Assembly (NCBI RefSeq): GCF_004762045.1
Contig: NZ_SJOM01000007.1
Location: 673,332 to 737,331 of the forward strand
Direction of reading: 5' to 3'
Source: Mycobacterium sp. DL99
Lineage (GTDB): Bacteria; Actinomycetota; Actinomycetes; Mycobacteriales; Mycobacteriaceae
Length of the DNA: 64,000 nucleotides
This document shows positions 27,934-36,947 of this stretch, in pieces. The translations under genes and the position numbers were made by a program. The notes beneath the pieces are model-generated. The model searched no databases, was not told where the DNA came from, and worked only from the letters and a program-made list of their open reading frames with translations. The number at the start of each line of letters is the position of its first letter. Within the stretch, counting starts at the first letter, position 1.

Positions 27934-29079
27934 GTAGTCCGGCTGGCTCACATGCAGCAGGTGGTTGCCGGGGAACCAGTGGAACGCGCAGCGATCCCAG
28001 TGTTCCCACAGCATCTCGGCTTGCTGCGGCGGGGCCAGCCGGTCACCGAGGCCGGTGATGATCAGCCGTCGTTCCTTGGGGACCAGGGGCCGGTAGTTGA
28101 GCGGTGAGGCGTACCGCGCCGCCGCTTCCGTCAACGCCGGGTCGGTTCCGGACATGCACCGTTGCAGGGCCACCAGCTTGTTGGCCGGGAACCACTCGTC
28201 GACCGTGCGATCCGGCGTCACCACCGGGACATTCGGGACCACGGCCTGAATCCGGTCGTCCACACTGGCCAGCAGTGCCGAGGTGAAGCCACCCAGGGAG
28301 ATGCCCGTCAGGGCCACCCGATCGACACCGGTGGACTCCAGATAGTCGATCACGGAACGGAAGTCGTGCACGGCCTGGGCCATGGCCTCGGAGAAACCGG
28401 CGAATCCGTGAGAGAAGAATCCGTAACCGCTGAACGGTGAGAACCGTTCGGCGCGGCGACCGTGAAACGGCAGGGTGTACAACAACACGTCGTACCCGGA
28501 GCGGTAGAACCACGGCAAGGACAGGAACAGGCCGTTCGCCAGATACGGCGACCCCATGAACCCGTGGATCACACACAACGTGGGATGCGGTCCGTCATTG
28601 TGGCGCCAATGCTGGGCCCGCACAACGTTGTTGCGGGTGAACCCGCTCCAGAGGTCGCGTAGCCCGGGGTTGACCGCGGTGAAGCTGCTGTCGAACCGGA
28701 TGTTCTCCACCTGGCCGTGGGCGATCATCTCGGCCACTGGATTGGCCGGGCGGGTGGATACCCGGGGTGGCCGGGTGGGCGCCGGGAACGACACCGCCGG
28801 ATCTTGAGCGGCGGCCAGATCGGCGTAGAAGCGCATGTGGTCGTGCTCGGTCCGCGACGCCGACGGATGCAGCATCGACGCCAGCGTGGTCGGCACCATC
28901 GACGTCGCCACGATGGAGGCGACCCCGGTGCGCAACGCGATGTCGGCGATCGCGGAGGCGTCGACGATGGCCCGCTGCCGCAAGGTCAGGTCGGAACGCC
29001 GTGGCAGGCCGCGTGCACCGGCTTCCCCGCCGGGGACGTCGGGAACAGGGATCGGGGGTTCCACCGGGTCCGGGTCCAC
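27889..29079 (-). CDS. Alpha/beta hydrolase (Rv0293c-like)
   Basis: Protein of 396 aa. It has an oxyanion segment 'CVIHGFMGSPYLANGLFLSL', a nucleophile elbow 'LTGISLGGFTSALLAS' (Ser in G-I-S-L-G), and a C-terminal catalytic His region 'HWFPGNHLLHVSQPDYLRRM'. GTG 29079 start; the next gene upstream (amidohydrolase) ends 23 bp away on the same strand, so they are probably co-transcribed. Position directly after ESX-3 matches Rv0293c (from memory). Substrate unknown. Confidence 0.82.
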   Translation of the reverse strand: MDPDPVEPPIPVPDVPGGEAGARGLPRRSDLTLRQRAIVDASAIADIALRTGVASIVATSMVPTTLASMLHPSASRTEHDHMRFYADLAAAQDPAVSFPAPTRPPRVSTRPANPVAEMIAHGQVENIRFDSSFTAVNPGLRDLWSGFTRNNVVRAQHWRHNDGPHPTLCVIHGFMGSPYLANGLFLSLPWFYRSGYDVLLYTLPFHGRRAERFSPFSGYGFFSHGFAGFSEAMAQAVHDFRSVIDYLESTGVDRVALTGISLGGFTSALLASVDDRIQAVVPNVPVVTPDRTVDEWFPANKLVALQRCMSGTDPALTEAAARYASPLNYRPLVPKERRLIITGLGDRLAPPQQAEMLWEHWDRCAFHWFPGNHLLHVSQPDYLRRMTRFLQDFMFD

Positions 29080-29102
29080 GATTCCCGATGCTAGCTAACT
29101 GC

Positions 29103-29981
29103 TCAGCTCAGCCCGAACAACTTCGCGGCGTTGTCGTGCAGAACATTGCGGCGCCAGGTGTCGTCGACACCCGGCAGGTCGATCAGGTGGTGCACGGCCT
29201 CGGCGTACCCGTAGGGGATGTTCGGGAAGTCGCTGCCGAAGAGGATGTGCTCACCCAGGTCTTTCAGCCGGTCTATCTCCGAGGTGGGGAACGGCATCAT
29301 CTCTTCGACGAACGGGGTGAACGCCATCGTGGTGTCCAGCCGCACGTTGTCGTAGCGCTCGGCGAGATCCAGGAACGCGGAGTACTCGGGCATGCCCATG
29401 TGCGCGATGATCAGCGGCAGGCGCGGGTAGCGGCCTAACAGCCGGGCGATCGGCTCCGGGCCGGTGAAGTCTCCGGGCGCCGGGCCCGAGCCGCAATGAA
29501 TGACGACGGGGATACCGGCGTCTTCGATCTGCCCCCAGACCTCGTCGAGCAGGGGATCGTTCGGCTCGTAGTTGCCCACCTGGATGTGCGCCTTGAACAC
29601 CTCGGTGCCTGCGGCGATGGCGTCAGCGACGTAGCTCGCGGCCTGTTCTTCGGGGTAGAACGTGGCGGTGGCCAGGCAATCCGGGGTGTCCTGCGCAAAG
29701 CCTCGCGCCCACTGATTCAGCCAGGCCGCCATATCGGGCTTGTGCGCGTAGATCAGCGAGGAGAACCGGAGGATGCCGAACTCCCGCAGGGTGGCGACCC
29801 GCTGTGCCTCGTCGGCGCGGTACGTGATGGGCCATTCCCGGCCGATCAGCGGGCCCTGGCTGTCGAAGTACTGCCACACCTTGTCCATCACGTTCTTGGG
29901 CATGAAGTGGGTGTGTACGTCGACGATGCCGGGCAGGCCCAGCTCGGTCCAGATCTTCCGCACTTTTTTCGATTCATCCAT
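29103..29981 (-). CDS. Amidohydrolase-family metal-dependent hydrolase/decarboxylase
   Basis: TIM-barrel amidohydrolase-2 family protein of 292 aa. Metal ligands are visible as H-T-H in '[12 protein letters not shown]' (about residue 23), His in '[15 protein letters not shown]', His in '[12 protein letters not shown]' and Asp in '[13 protein letters not shown]'. This family (PF04909) includes decarboxylases such as ACMSD and some lactonases. It starts a likely two-gene operon with the Rv0293c-like hydrolase. ATG 29981 is 35 bp from the divergent tam start, so the promoters overlap. Confidence 0.85.
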   Translation of the reverse strand: MDESKKVRKIWTELGLPGIVDVHTHFMPKNVMDKVWQYFDSQGPLIGREWPITYRADEAQRVATLREFGILRFSSLIYAHKPDMAAWLNQWARGFAQDTPDCLATATFYPEEQAASYVADAIAAGTEVFKAHIQVGNYEPNDPLLDEVWGQIEDAGIPVVIHCGSGPAPGDFTGPEPIARLLGRYPRLPLIIAHMGMPEYSAFLDLAERYDNVRLDTTMAFTPFVEEMMPFPTSEIDRLKDLGEHILFGSDFPNIPYGYAEAVHHLIDLPGVDDTWRRNVLHDNAAKLFGLS

Positions 29982-30016
29982 CGCCGACGATCATGCACCG
30001 GCCGCCGAGGGCGGGG

Positions 30017-30793
30017 ATGATCGGGTGGGTGTGGAACCCCGAGACGTATCTGACCTTTGCCGACCACCGCGGGCGGCCGTTCTACGACCTGCTCTCGCGG
30101 GCTGCGGCAAAGACGCCGCGGCGCGTGGTCGACCTGGGGTGTGGGCCGGGCAACCTGACCGAGACCCTGTTGCAGCGTTGGAGCGGGGCCACGCTGGAGG
30201 CCTGGGACAGCTCACCGGAGATGGTCGAGGCCGCGCAGGCGCGCGGGCTCGAGGCACACGCCGGGGCGATCGAGGACTGGAACCCACAACCCGACACCGA
30301 CGTGGTGGTCTCCAACGCGGCCTTGCAGTGGGTGCCCTCGCATCGCGAACTCGTGGTGCGCTGGGCCGGTCAGCTGCCGGCCGGGGCGTGGATCGCTTTC
30401 CAGGTACCGGGCAACTTCGATGCGCCCTCCCACCACGCGGTGCGTGCGCTGGCCCGGCGAGAGCCGTTCATCGAGCCGCTGCGTGATATGCCATGGCGTG
30501 ACGTGGGCCAGGTGGACACACCCGTTCAATACGCCGGACTGCTGACCGATGCGGGCTGCGTGGTGGACGCCTGGGAGACCACCTATGTGCACCAATTATC
30601 AGGTGAGACACCGGTTCTGGACTGGATCACCGGGACGGCTCTGACTCAGGTGAAAGGCCGGCTCAGCGAAGAGCTGTGGGAGCAGTACCGCCAGGCGATC
30701 ATCCCGATGCTGGCCGAGGCGTATCCGAAGCGGGATGACGGCATCACGTTCTTCCCGTTCCGTCGCGTGTTCGTGGTCGCTCAGGTTCGGTAG
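30017..30793 (+). CDS. tam: Trans-aconitate 2-methyltransferase
   Basis: Class I SAM-dependent methyltransferase of 258 aa that would methylate the aconitase inhibitor trans-aconitate. Motif I is '[21 protein letters not shown]'-like at about 33-52, followed by '[13 protein letters not shown]' and '[14 protein letters not shown]'. The N-terminus '[20 protein letters not shown]' is typical of actinobacterial Tam. Start chosen is ATG 30017 near GAGGGCGGGG; ATG 29993 and GTG 30029 are alternatives. The same position relative to ESX-3 is held by Rv0294 (tam) in M. tuberculosis. Confidence 0.88.
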   Translation: MIGWVWNPETYLTFADHRGRPFYDLLSRAAAKTPRRVVDLGCGPGNLTETLLQRWSGATLEAWDSSPEMVEAAQARGLEAHAGAIEDWNPQPDTDVVVSNAALQWVPSHRELVVRWAGQLPAGAWIAFQVPGNFDAPSHHAVRALARREPFIEPLRDMPWRDVGQVDTPVQYAGLLTDAGCVVDAWETTYVHQLSGETPVLDWITGTALTQVKGRLSEELWEQYRQAIIPMLAEAYPKRDDGITFFPFRRVFVVAQVR

Positions 30794-30846
30794 TCATTAC
30801 CTACGACGTAATCGATTTTCGGATCGCCGGCGGTGAGCATTGACGC

Positions 30847-31689
30847 ATGCCGACATTCAAGACCGCAGACCGCACCGACATCCACTACACCGACACCGGG
30901 TCCGGACCGGTCCGGGTCTTCACCCACTCGTGGGGACTCAATGCGGGCCAGTGGGATCAGATCATCGAACATCTGGTGCACAAGGGTTTTCGGTGTGTCA
31001 GCTACGACCGGCGCGGCCACGGAAGTTCTGGTGCCTACGAGGGCGAGTGGACGGTGGATCTGCTTGCCGACGACCTGGCCGCGCTGTTCGATCACCTGGA
31101 TCTCGACGACGTCACGTTGGTCGGGCACTCCCTGGGATGCGGTGAGATCGTGCGCTACCTCAGTCGACACGGGGTGGACCGGGTGGATCATGCGGTGCTC
31201 GTGGCGCCTCAGCTCCCGATGGTCGTGAAAGCGGAGGACAACCCGGACGGTGTCGATGAGGCCATCCTCGACGCGGTAACGGCCGAGCTGGAACGCGATG
31301 TGCGGCAATGGTGTGTCGACAACGCCGCCCCCTTCTTCGGAGACCACGAGGTGTCACCCGAGGTGGTCGAGTGGACCGTGGACCAGGTCGCCGACCTGCC
31401 TGTCGCGACTCTGGTGGGCACCCAGCAGATGGGCGCCCACGCCGACTACCGTGCCGAGCTTGCCGACCTCGAACTTCCGGTTCGGGTGATCCAGGGCGAT
31501 GCCGATGTGTCGACGCCCATCGAGCTCTCCGGGCGTCCCACGGTCGCGCTACTGCCGAACGCGGAGCTCATCGAGATCCCCGGTGCCGCCCACGGGCTGT
31601 ATGTCACCCACGTCGACCGCGTCATCGCCGCGATTTGTGCACCTCCGGTAACGCTGGCCGTTACGGGAGGTGCACAAATCACGAGTTAG
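30847..31689 (+). CDS. Alpha/beta hydrolase (haloperoxidase/esterase-like)
   Basis: Protein of 280 aa. It has 'VFTHSWGLNAGQWDQII', 'RCVSYDRRGHGSSG', nucleophile elbow 'LVGHSLGCGEIVRYL' (Ser near residue 97), an acid in 'VIQGDADVSTPI' and His in 'IPGAAHGLYVTH'. Natural homologous sequence ends around 'VDRVIAAI'. The last 17 codons read through the first arm of a tandem hairpin array and stop at a TAG in the array linker, which suggests the array was inserted at, or replaced, the original 3' end. Confidence 0.85.
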   Translation: MPTFKTADRTDIHYTDTGSGPVRVFTHSWGLNAGQWDQIIEHLVHKGFRCVSYDRRGHGSSGAYEGEWTVDLLADDLAALFDHLDLDDVTLVGHSLGCGEIVRYLSRHGVDRVDHAVLVAPQLPMVVKAEDNPDGVDEAILDAVTAELERDVRQWCVDNAAPFFGDHEVSPEVVEWTVDQVADLPVATLVGTQQMGAHADYRAELADLELPVRVIQGDADVSTPIELSGRPTVALLPNAELIEIPGAAHGLYVTHVDRVIAAICAPPVTLAVTGGAQITS

Positions 31690-31806
31690 TCCGCGATTTG
31701 TGGAGTTTCAGCCGTGCTCGATACGGCCAAGACTCCACAAATCACGAGTTAGTCCGCGATTTCGGTGCATTCAACGGCGCTGACCGCCGCTGAATGCACC
31801 CAAATC
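31632..31806. repeat. Three tandem 49-bp hairpins with exact 63-bp period
   Basis: Palindromes start at 31632, 31695 and 31758. Each has 21-bp arms and a 7-base loop (31632-31652/31660-31680; 31695-31715/31723-31743; 31758-31778/31786-31806), with 1, 3 and 2 mismatches. All begin gattt and end aaatc. The first two are followed by the same 14-bp linker acgagttagtccgc. Inner arm sequences differ between units but stay complementary. The array lies between convergent genes and probably acts as a bidirectional terminator; the linker holds stop codons in both directions. Confidence 0.85.
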
Positions 31807-31811
31807 GCTGG

Positions 31812-33671
31812 TTAGCGGCGGGTGTTGAGCAAGTCAATGACCTGCTGGACCAGGTCGTCGATGACGGCGCCGGTGGTGTCGAGCACCAGGTCGGGATTCT
31901 CGGGCGCCTCGTAGGGAGCGTCGACGCCGGTGAGCCCGGTGAGCTCACCGGCCCGGGCCCGCGCATAGAGCCCCTTGGGATCGCGGCGCTCGCACTCGGC
32001 CAGTGACGTCGCCACGTGTACTTCGATGAACGGCAGCTTGGCGGCGTCGTTGAGGGCCCGGGCGGTGTCCCGGTCGGACTTCAGTGGCGACACCAACGAC
32101 GCCAGCGCCACCACACCCGCATCGGCCAGCAGCCGGGTCAAATGCCCTACGCGGCGGATGTTCTCGGTCCGGTCACCGGCCGAGAATCCGAGGTCATCGG
32201 ACAGGCCGTGACGCAGGTTGTCGCCGTCGAGCAGGTAGGCCACCTGGCCCGATTCGACCAGGGCCCGTTCGACGGCCACCGCCAGCGTGGACTTGCCCGA
32301 GGCGGGCAGGCCGGTGAACCAGATGGTGGCGCCGCGCTGGCCCGTGCTGTTCCAGCGGTAGTCGCGGTCCAGTGACGACGGATGCCATTTGATGTCGGAC
32401 CGGTTGTGCCCGCTGGGCTTGAGTTCACGCGCCTGCACGATGATCCCGGCGCCGACGGTGTCGTTGGACACCTCGTCGATCAGGATGAACGCACCGTTGT
32501 CGCGGTTGTCGGCGTAGTTGTCGGCCACCAGCACCGAGCTGGTGCGCAACGTGACCGAGCCGATGTCGTTGAGCGCCAGCTCAACCGGGGTCTCGACCTC
32601 GTCGAGGGTCTCCGGATCGAGCTTGGTGTGCAGCTCCTGGACCGTGGCCCGTACCGTGCGGGTGCCCTGCTTGAGGGCCAGCCGGTCGCCCGCGCGGAGC
32701 GGGTTGTCGAAGAACCAGCACACCGTCGCGTCGACTTCCCGGGCCAGCACCGGCACCACGGCCTCCGAGGACCCGCTGACGAAGACATCACCGCGCCCGA
32801 CGTCGATATCGTCGGCCAGCTCGATCGAAACCGAGAGCGGCGCAACGCCTACCGATCGGTCGTCGTCCAGGGTGTCCAGGGCCGTCACGATCGAGCGGGT
32901 ACCGGCAGGCAGGCTCACGACGGGGTCACCGACCTGAAGAGTGCCCGCCGACAGCCGGCCGGTGTAACGGCGACGCTGTTCGGTAGTCGGCCGGGACACC
33001 CACTGCACGGCCAGCCGCAGGCTCGCCGGGTCAGCATGGGGCGCCGCCAATTCGATGCCTTCGAGGTATTCGAGCAGGGTGGGCCCGTCGTACCAGCGGG
33101 TGTTCTCGGAGCGGTGCACGACGTTGTCGCCGAGCTTGGCGGCGATCGGGATGACGGTGAGGTCGAGCCCGCCGAGCCGGTCGGCGACCTGTTGCAGCTC
33201 CTGCTCGACCTCGGCGAACCGGCCCTTGTCGAAGTCGACCAGGTCGATCTTGTTGACCGTGGCGACGAAGTGCTTGATGCCCAACAGTTTTGCGATGCGG
33301 GCATGGCGCCGGGTCTGGCGTAGCACCCCGGCCCGGGCATCGACCAACAGGATCGCCACGTGCGCATTGGAGGCGCCGGTGAACATGTTGCGGGTGTAGC
33401 GCTCGTGCCCGGGAGTGTCGGCCAGGATGTAACTGCGGGTGGCGGTGGAGAAGAACCGGTAGGCCACGTCGATGGTGATGCCCTGCTCCCGCTCGGCGCG
33501 CAAGCCGTCGGACAGTGCCGCCAGGTCCGCCACACCGTCCGAATCGGTCACGGCCTCAAGATGATCCAGCGGCAGGCTGTCGGTGTCGTGCAGCAGGCGG
33601 CCGATCAGGGTGCTCTTGCCGTCATCGACCGAACCGGCGGTGGTGATGCGCAGCAATTGACGAGTAGACAT
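31812..33671 (-). CDS. cysNC: Bifunctional sulfate adenylyltransferase subunit 1 / APS kinase CysNC
   Basis: Makes APS with CysD, using GTP hydrolysis, then phosphorylates it to PAPS. 619 aa. The N-terminal translation-factor-type GTPase has P-loop 'GSVDDGKST' (residues 13-21), 'DTPGHERYTRNM' and 'NKIDLVD'. Beta-barrel domains follow. The C-terminal APS kinase has P-loop 'GLPASGKST' near residue 455 and 'DGDNLRHGLSDDLGFS'. The ATG at 33671 overlaps the cysD stop by one base. The TAA stop lies in the last linker-like sequence of the hairpin array. Confidence 0.95.
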   Translation of the reverse strand: MSTRQLLRITTAGSVDDGKSTLIGRLLHDTDSLPLDHLEAVTDSDGVADLAALSDGLRAEREQGITIDVAYRFFSTATRSYILADTPGHERYTRNMFTGASNAHVAILLVDARAGVLRQTRRHARIAKLLGIKHFVATVNKIDLVDFDKGRFAEVEQELQQVADRLGGLDLTVIPIAAKLGDNVVHRSENTRWYDGPTLLEYLEGIELAAPHADPASLRLAVQWVSRPTTEQRRRYTGRLSAGTLQVGDPVVSLPAGTRSIVTALDTLDDDRSVGVAPLSVSIELADDIDVGRGDVFVSGSSEAVVPVLAREVDATVCWFFDNPLRAGDRLALKQGTRTVRATVQELHTKLDPETLDEVETPVELALNDIGSVTLRTSSVLVADNYADNRDNGAFILIDEVSNDTVGAGIIVQARELKPSGHNRSDIKWHPSSLDRDYRWNSTGQRGATIWFTGLPASGKSTLAVAVERALVESGQVAYLLDGDNLRHGLSDDLGFSAGDRTENIRRVGHLTRLLADAGVVALASLVSPLKSDRDTARALNDAAKLPFIEVHVATSLAECERRDPKGLYARARAGELTGLTGVDAPYEAPENPDLVLDTTGAVIDDLVQQVIDLLNTRR

Positions 33672-34585
33672 CAGAAATAGCCCTCCCGTTTGCGGTCTTC
33701 CATCGCGGCGACGGACGTGCGGTCATCGGCGCGGGTCTCGCCGCGTTCCGAGACGGTGGCCGCCGAGATCTCGGTGATCACCCGGTCGATAGTGGTGGCC
33801 TCCGACCGCACGGCGCCGGTGATGGTGAGATCGCCGACCGTGCGGTAGCGCACCCACTCCACCGCCGCCCGTTCGGCACCGACCGGCTGGGCGTACTCCG
33901 ACACCGCGAGCAGGATGCCGTCGCGTTCGAAGACCTCGCGCTCGTGAGCGAAGTAGATCGACGGCAGCTCAAGGTTTTCCAGCTCGATGTAGCGCCAGAT
34001 GTCGAGCTCGGTCCAGTTCGACAGCGGGAACACCCGGACCTGCTCACCTTTGCGGATCCGGCCGTTGTACAGCGACCACGGTTCGGGGCGCTGGGCCCGC
34101 GGATCCCATTGACCGAACTCGTCGCGGAAACTCAGGATGCGTTCCTTGGCACGTGCCCGCTCCTCGTCACGGCGGGCGCCGCCGAACGCCGCGTCGAATC
34201 CGCCGGCCTCCAGCGCGTCCAACAGCGTGCGGGTCTGCTGCCGGTTCCGGGAGGCTCCCGGCCCCGGATCGGCGACCCGGCCGCTGTCGATGGTCTCCTG
34301 CACCGAGGCCACGACCAGCTTGTGGCCAAGCCCGGTGGTGCGGCGGTCGCGGAATTCGATGACCTCGTCGAAGTTGTGCCCGGTGTCCACGTGCAGCACC
34401 GGGAACGGCAACGGCGAAGGGCGGAAAGCCTTCTCGGCCAGGCGCAGCAGGACGATGGAATCCTTGCCGGCGGAGAACAGCAGCACCGGGCGCTGCAACT
34501 CGGCAACCACCTCGCGGATGATGTGCACCGCTTCGGCTTCCAGCAGCCGCAATTCGTCGACATGCAACAGATCAGTGACTGTCAT
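33671..34585 (-). CDS. cysD: Sulfate adenylyltransferase subunit 2 CysD
   Basis: Catalytic ATP-sulfurylase subunit of 304 aa, PP-loop ATP pyrophosphatase family. Visible motifs are '[18 protein letters not shown]' (PP-loop S-A-G-K-D-S, residues 38-43), '[17 protein letters not shown]' and '[16 protein letters not shown]'. The start ATG 34585 overlaps the stop of the sulfotransferase gene as ATGA (34582-34585). This couples sulfate activation directly to the sulfotransferase. The longer open frame upstream is a shadow of that gene. Confidence 0.94.
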   Translation of the reverse strand: MTVTDLLHVDELRLLEAEAVHIIREVVAELQRPVLLFSAGKDSIVLLRLAEKAFRPSPLPFPVLHVDTGHNFDEVIEFRDRRTTGLGHKLVVASVQETIDSGRVADPGPGASRNRQQTRTLLDALEAGGFDAAFGGARRDEERARAKERILSFRDEFGQWDPRAQRPEPWSLYNGRIRKGEQVRVFPLSNWTELDIWRYIELENLELPSIYFAHEREVFERDGILLAVSEYAQPVGAERAAVEWVRYRTVGDLTITGAVRSEATTIDRVITEISAATVSERGETRADDRTSVAAMEDRKREGYF

Positions 34586-35385
34586 ACCGGCAACCCCTCC
34601 TTCTCGGCATCGCGGCGGTAGCGATCCACCCATTCGTCGGACCGCTGGTCGGCCTGGCGTTCCAGCACCGGATGCGGGGCCAGTCGCGGGTCCAGGCCGA
34701 GCGCCTCGAGCACTGTGGCCACCACGGTCGTGAGGTTGCGCCACAGATAGGGATACGACACGTCGATGGGGGAGATGTTCTCCTCGGCGAACCAGGAGCG
34801 CCAGCCCTCCTCCTGGGCCTGCAGCATCTTGATCACGTGCGCGATGGCGCCGGCGTGGTACTCGGCGCGCGCATCGCGTACCGGATCGGGTCGTCCGCGC
34901 CAGACCCTGGTCTGCACCGCGCGCCAGAACGAAACCGCCTGTGACACAACGTCGGGACGGTAGACGTGGATCAGCACCGGGTCGCTGCCGATGACATCGC
35001 GGATCGCGGCGAGCAGACCGGGCCCGGAACGCTCGGGAAGGCCCTCGGCGCGCTCCAGCAGCAACGGGCTCTGGTTCCACATCAGCTTGCCGCCCCACAC
35101 CCCGTTGGGGGTTCGGCCGACCGTGCGGACGTAATCGCGCCAGATCTCCGAGGGGGCCAGATCCGGCTTACCTTCGACCAGCGGATCGAGCAGGCGCAGG
35201 ATCGACTCATCCTCGACGCCGGTGAACCATTCCCGGGGCTGCGGCGACATGCTGGTGGTCGGCAGGTACTGGAAGAACTCCTGGGGCTCGCCGGCCATAC
35301 CGGTGGCGCGCAGGGATTCCACCAGCAAGGTGCTGCCGCTGCGCTGGGAAGCGAGCACCAGGTAGGCAGTCGGATGATCTGACAT
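34582..35385 (-). CDS. stf0: Stf0-family sulfotransferase (probable trehalose 2-sulfotransferase)
   Basis: PAPS-dependent sulfotransferase of 267 aa, the same length as Rv0295c (from memory). The PAPS-binding loop 'SQRSGSTLL' is at residues 13-21. 'GEPQEFF' contains Glu36, the proposed catalytic base of mycobacterial Stf0. Stf0 sulfates trehalose at the 2-position, the first step of sulfolipid formation in M. tuberculosis; species without sulfolipid-1 also carry it. ATG 35385 is chosen over upstream in-frame starts. First gene of a coupled stf0-cysD-cysNC unit that supplies its own donor. Confidence 0.9.
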   Translation of the reverse strand: MSDHPTAYLVLASQRSGSTLLVESLRATGMAGEPQEFFQYLPTTSMSPQPREWFTGVEDESILRLLDPLVEGKPDLAPSEIWRDYVRTVGRTPNGVWGGKLMWNQSPLLLERAEGLPERSGPGLLAAIRDVIGSDPVLIHVYRPDVVSQAVSFWRAVQTRVWRGRPDPVRDARAEYHAGAIAHVIKMLQAQEEGWRSWFAEENISPIDVSYPYLWRNLTTVVATVLEALGLDPRLAPHPVLERQADQRSDEWVDRYRRDAEKEGLPV

Positions 35386-35463
35386 GGGCGAGACTCTAAC
35401 CATCATTGATTTGCGGCGCCTATTCGAAGAAGCGTCAAGAGTTTTTATTCACCGAGATGAAAA

Positions 35464-36834
35464 CTATTGATGGGTATCGGTGATGCCGCGGTCGGCGGCG
35501 ATGGCGGATCGGCTGGTGGCGGGTCGGCCGTGAATGCTCAGATATGTCTGGGTATAACGCTCCGAGATGCGGGTGCCCGCGAATTCGGAGGGTATGACGT
35601 CGAGGGTCTTCTGACGCCAGTCGTTCAACGACAGTGCGAGGTTCTCCGCGATCGCCTCGTCCTTGTCGGTGGCATCGGGTCCGAGCAGGTTGTTGCGTTC
35701 GGTCGGGTCCGCGACGAGGTCGTACAGTTCGCGACCGGGCCGGGGGCTCAGGACCGTGTCGCCGAGCACCCGTCCGGGTGGGCTGTCGGCGATATCCCAC
35801 GGCAGGTCCAACAATGGCCGTGCCGCGTAATTCTCGATATAGCTGTATTCCTTTGTGCGGATGGCTCGAATGGGGTCGAAAGAATCGTGATAGGTCTTTG
35901 TGGTGTACACCTCGGATCGGATCTCGCCGGTTTCCGTGGAGGTTTCCCGGAGGTTGCTGGCGTGTGACAGCCCTTCAACGTCGCCGGGGATTTCGACGCC
36001 GAGTAACTCCAGCAGCGTGGGCAGCAGGTCGACCCCGCTGAACAACTCGTCGTAGCGGCGCGGCGCAACGGCGGAACCCCGCGGCGGACGCACGATCAGT
36101 GCGATGCCGGTGCCTGCGTCGTACAGCGTCGACTTGGCCCGGGGCAGCGCCGGCCCGTGGTCGGTCATGAAGACCACCCACGTGTTCTCGTCGAGGCCGG
36201 CGGCGGTCAGGGCATCGAGCAGTTCGCCCACCTTGGCGTCGGCTACCGCGATCGATCCGTAGAACTCGGCGAGATCGTCGCGCACGTCGCCGGTGTCGGG
36301 CAGATAGTCGGGCACCTCGACGGTCTCCGATTCGGCCGGTTCGTACCGGTCTCGGGGATATGGGCGGTGCGTCTCGAAGAATCCGGCGGTCAACAGGAAC
36401 GGTTGTTGCGGAGCATCGGCCAGCCACGCGGTGGCCTGCTCGACGACGTACTCGCAGAACGAATTCGACACGTCGAACTCGTCGTAGCCGAGGTTGGCCG
36501 GGTATGAGGTCTCGTGTTGCATGCCGAACAGTGCGGTGTGCCAACCTGATTCGGCGAGAAGATGGGGGAGGGTGCGTACCCCGGCGCGGTACTCCCAGCC
36601 ATGGTGGGCCAGGCCAACCAGGCCGTTGCTCTGCGGGTACCGGCCGGTGAACAGCGATCCTCGCGACGGTGAGCACAACGGCGCGGTGGCGTGCGCGCGG
36701 GTGAACAGGATTCCCTCGGCGGCGAGCTGGTCGAGGTGCGGGCTGGCCACGTCGGGGTGGCCGTATGCGCCGAGATAGCGCCCGAGGTCATGCCAGTGCA
36801 CGACCAGCAGGTTCTGCTGTTGCGGCTCGGTCAC
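35464..36834 (-). CDS. Arylsulfatase-type sulfatase (Rv0296c-like)
   Basis: Sulfate-ester hydrolase of 456 aa, alkaline-phosphatase superfamily. The sulfatase signature 'CSPSRGSLFTG' starts at C54, the residue converted to formylglycine. Metal-binding residues include 'HWHDLGRYLG' near the start and 'FMTDHGPALPRAK' later. No signal peptide, so probably cytosolic. GTG 36834 follows AAAGGA. It lies 78 bp upstream of stf0 on the same strand, as Rv0296c does to Rv0295c, so sulfation and desulfation genes are adjacent. Confidence 0.9.
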   Translation of the reverse strand: MTEPQQQNLLVVHWHDLGRYLGAYGHPDVASPHLDQLAAEGILFTRAHATAPLCSPSRGSLFTGRYPQSNGLVGLAHHGWEYRAGVRTLPHLLAESGWHTALFGMQHETSYPANLGYDEFDVSNSFCEYVVEQATAWLADAPQQPFLLTAGFFETHRPYPRDRYEPAESETVEVPDYLPDTGDVRDDLAEFYGSIAVADAKVGELLDALTAAGLDENTWVVFMTDHGPALPRAKSTLYDAGTGIALIVRPPRGSAVAPRRYDELFSGVDLLPTLLELLGVEIPGDVEGLSHASNLRETSTETGEIRSEVYTTKTYHDSFDPIRAIRTKEYSYIENYAARPLLDLPWDIADSPPGRVLGDTVLSPRPGRELYDLVADPTERNNLLGPDATDKDEAIAENLALSLNDWRQKTLDVIPSEFAGTRISERYTQTYLSIHGRPATSRSAIAADRGITDTHQ

Positions 36835-36894
36835 GTCACATCCTTTCCGTTCACCCTACGACCGAACAGGCTGAACCTCTGGCCTGCAACCGTT

Positions 36895-36911
36895 TGGCTC
36901 ACCGAGAGCCA
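36895..36911. promoter_or_regulatory. Inverted repeat tggctc-accga-gagcca between sulfatase and TetR genes
   Basis: Perfect 6-bp arms with a 5-bp spacer lie in the 113-bp divergent gap, 61 bp from the sulfatase start and 37 bp from the TetR start. It is a candidate site for the adjacent TetR protein; short enough to be chance. Confidence 0.3.
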
Positions 36912-36947
36912 CTTATTCGACGGGGCGTCGTCGGTAGGGTGGAGGCC

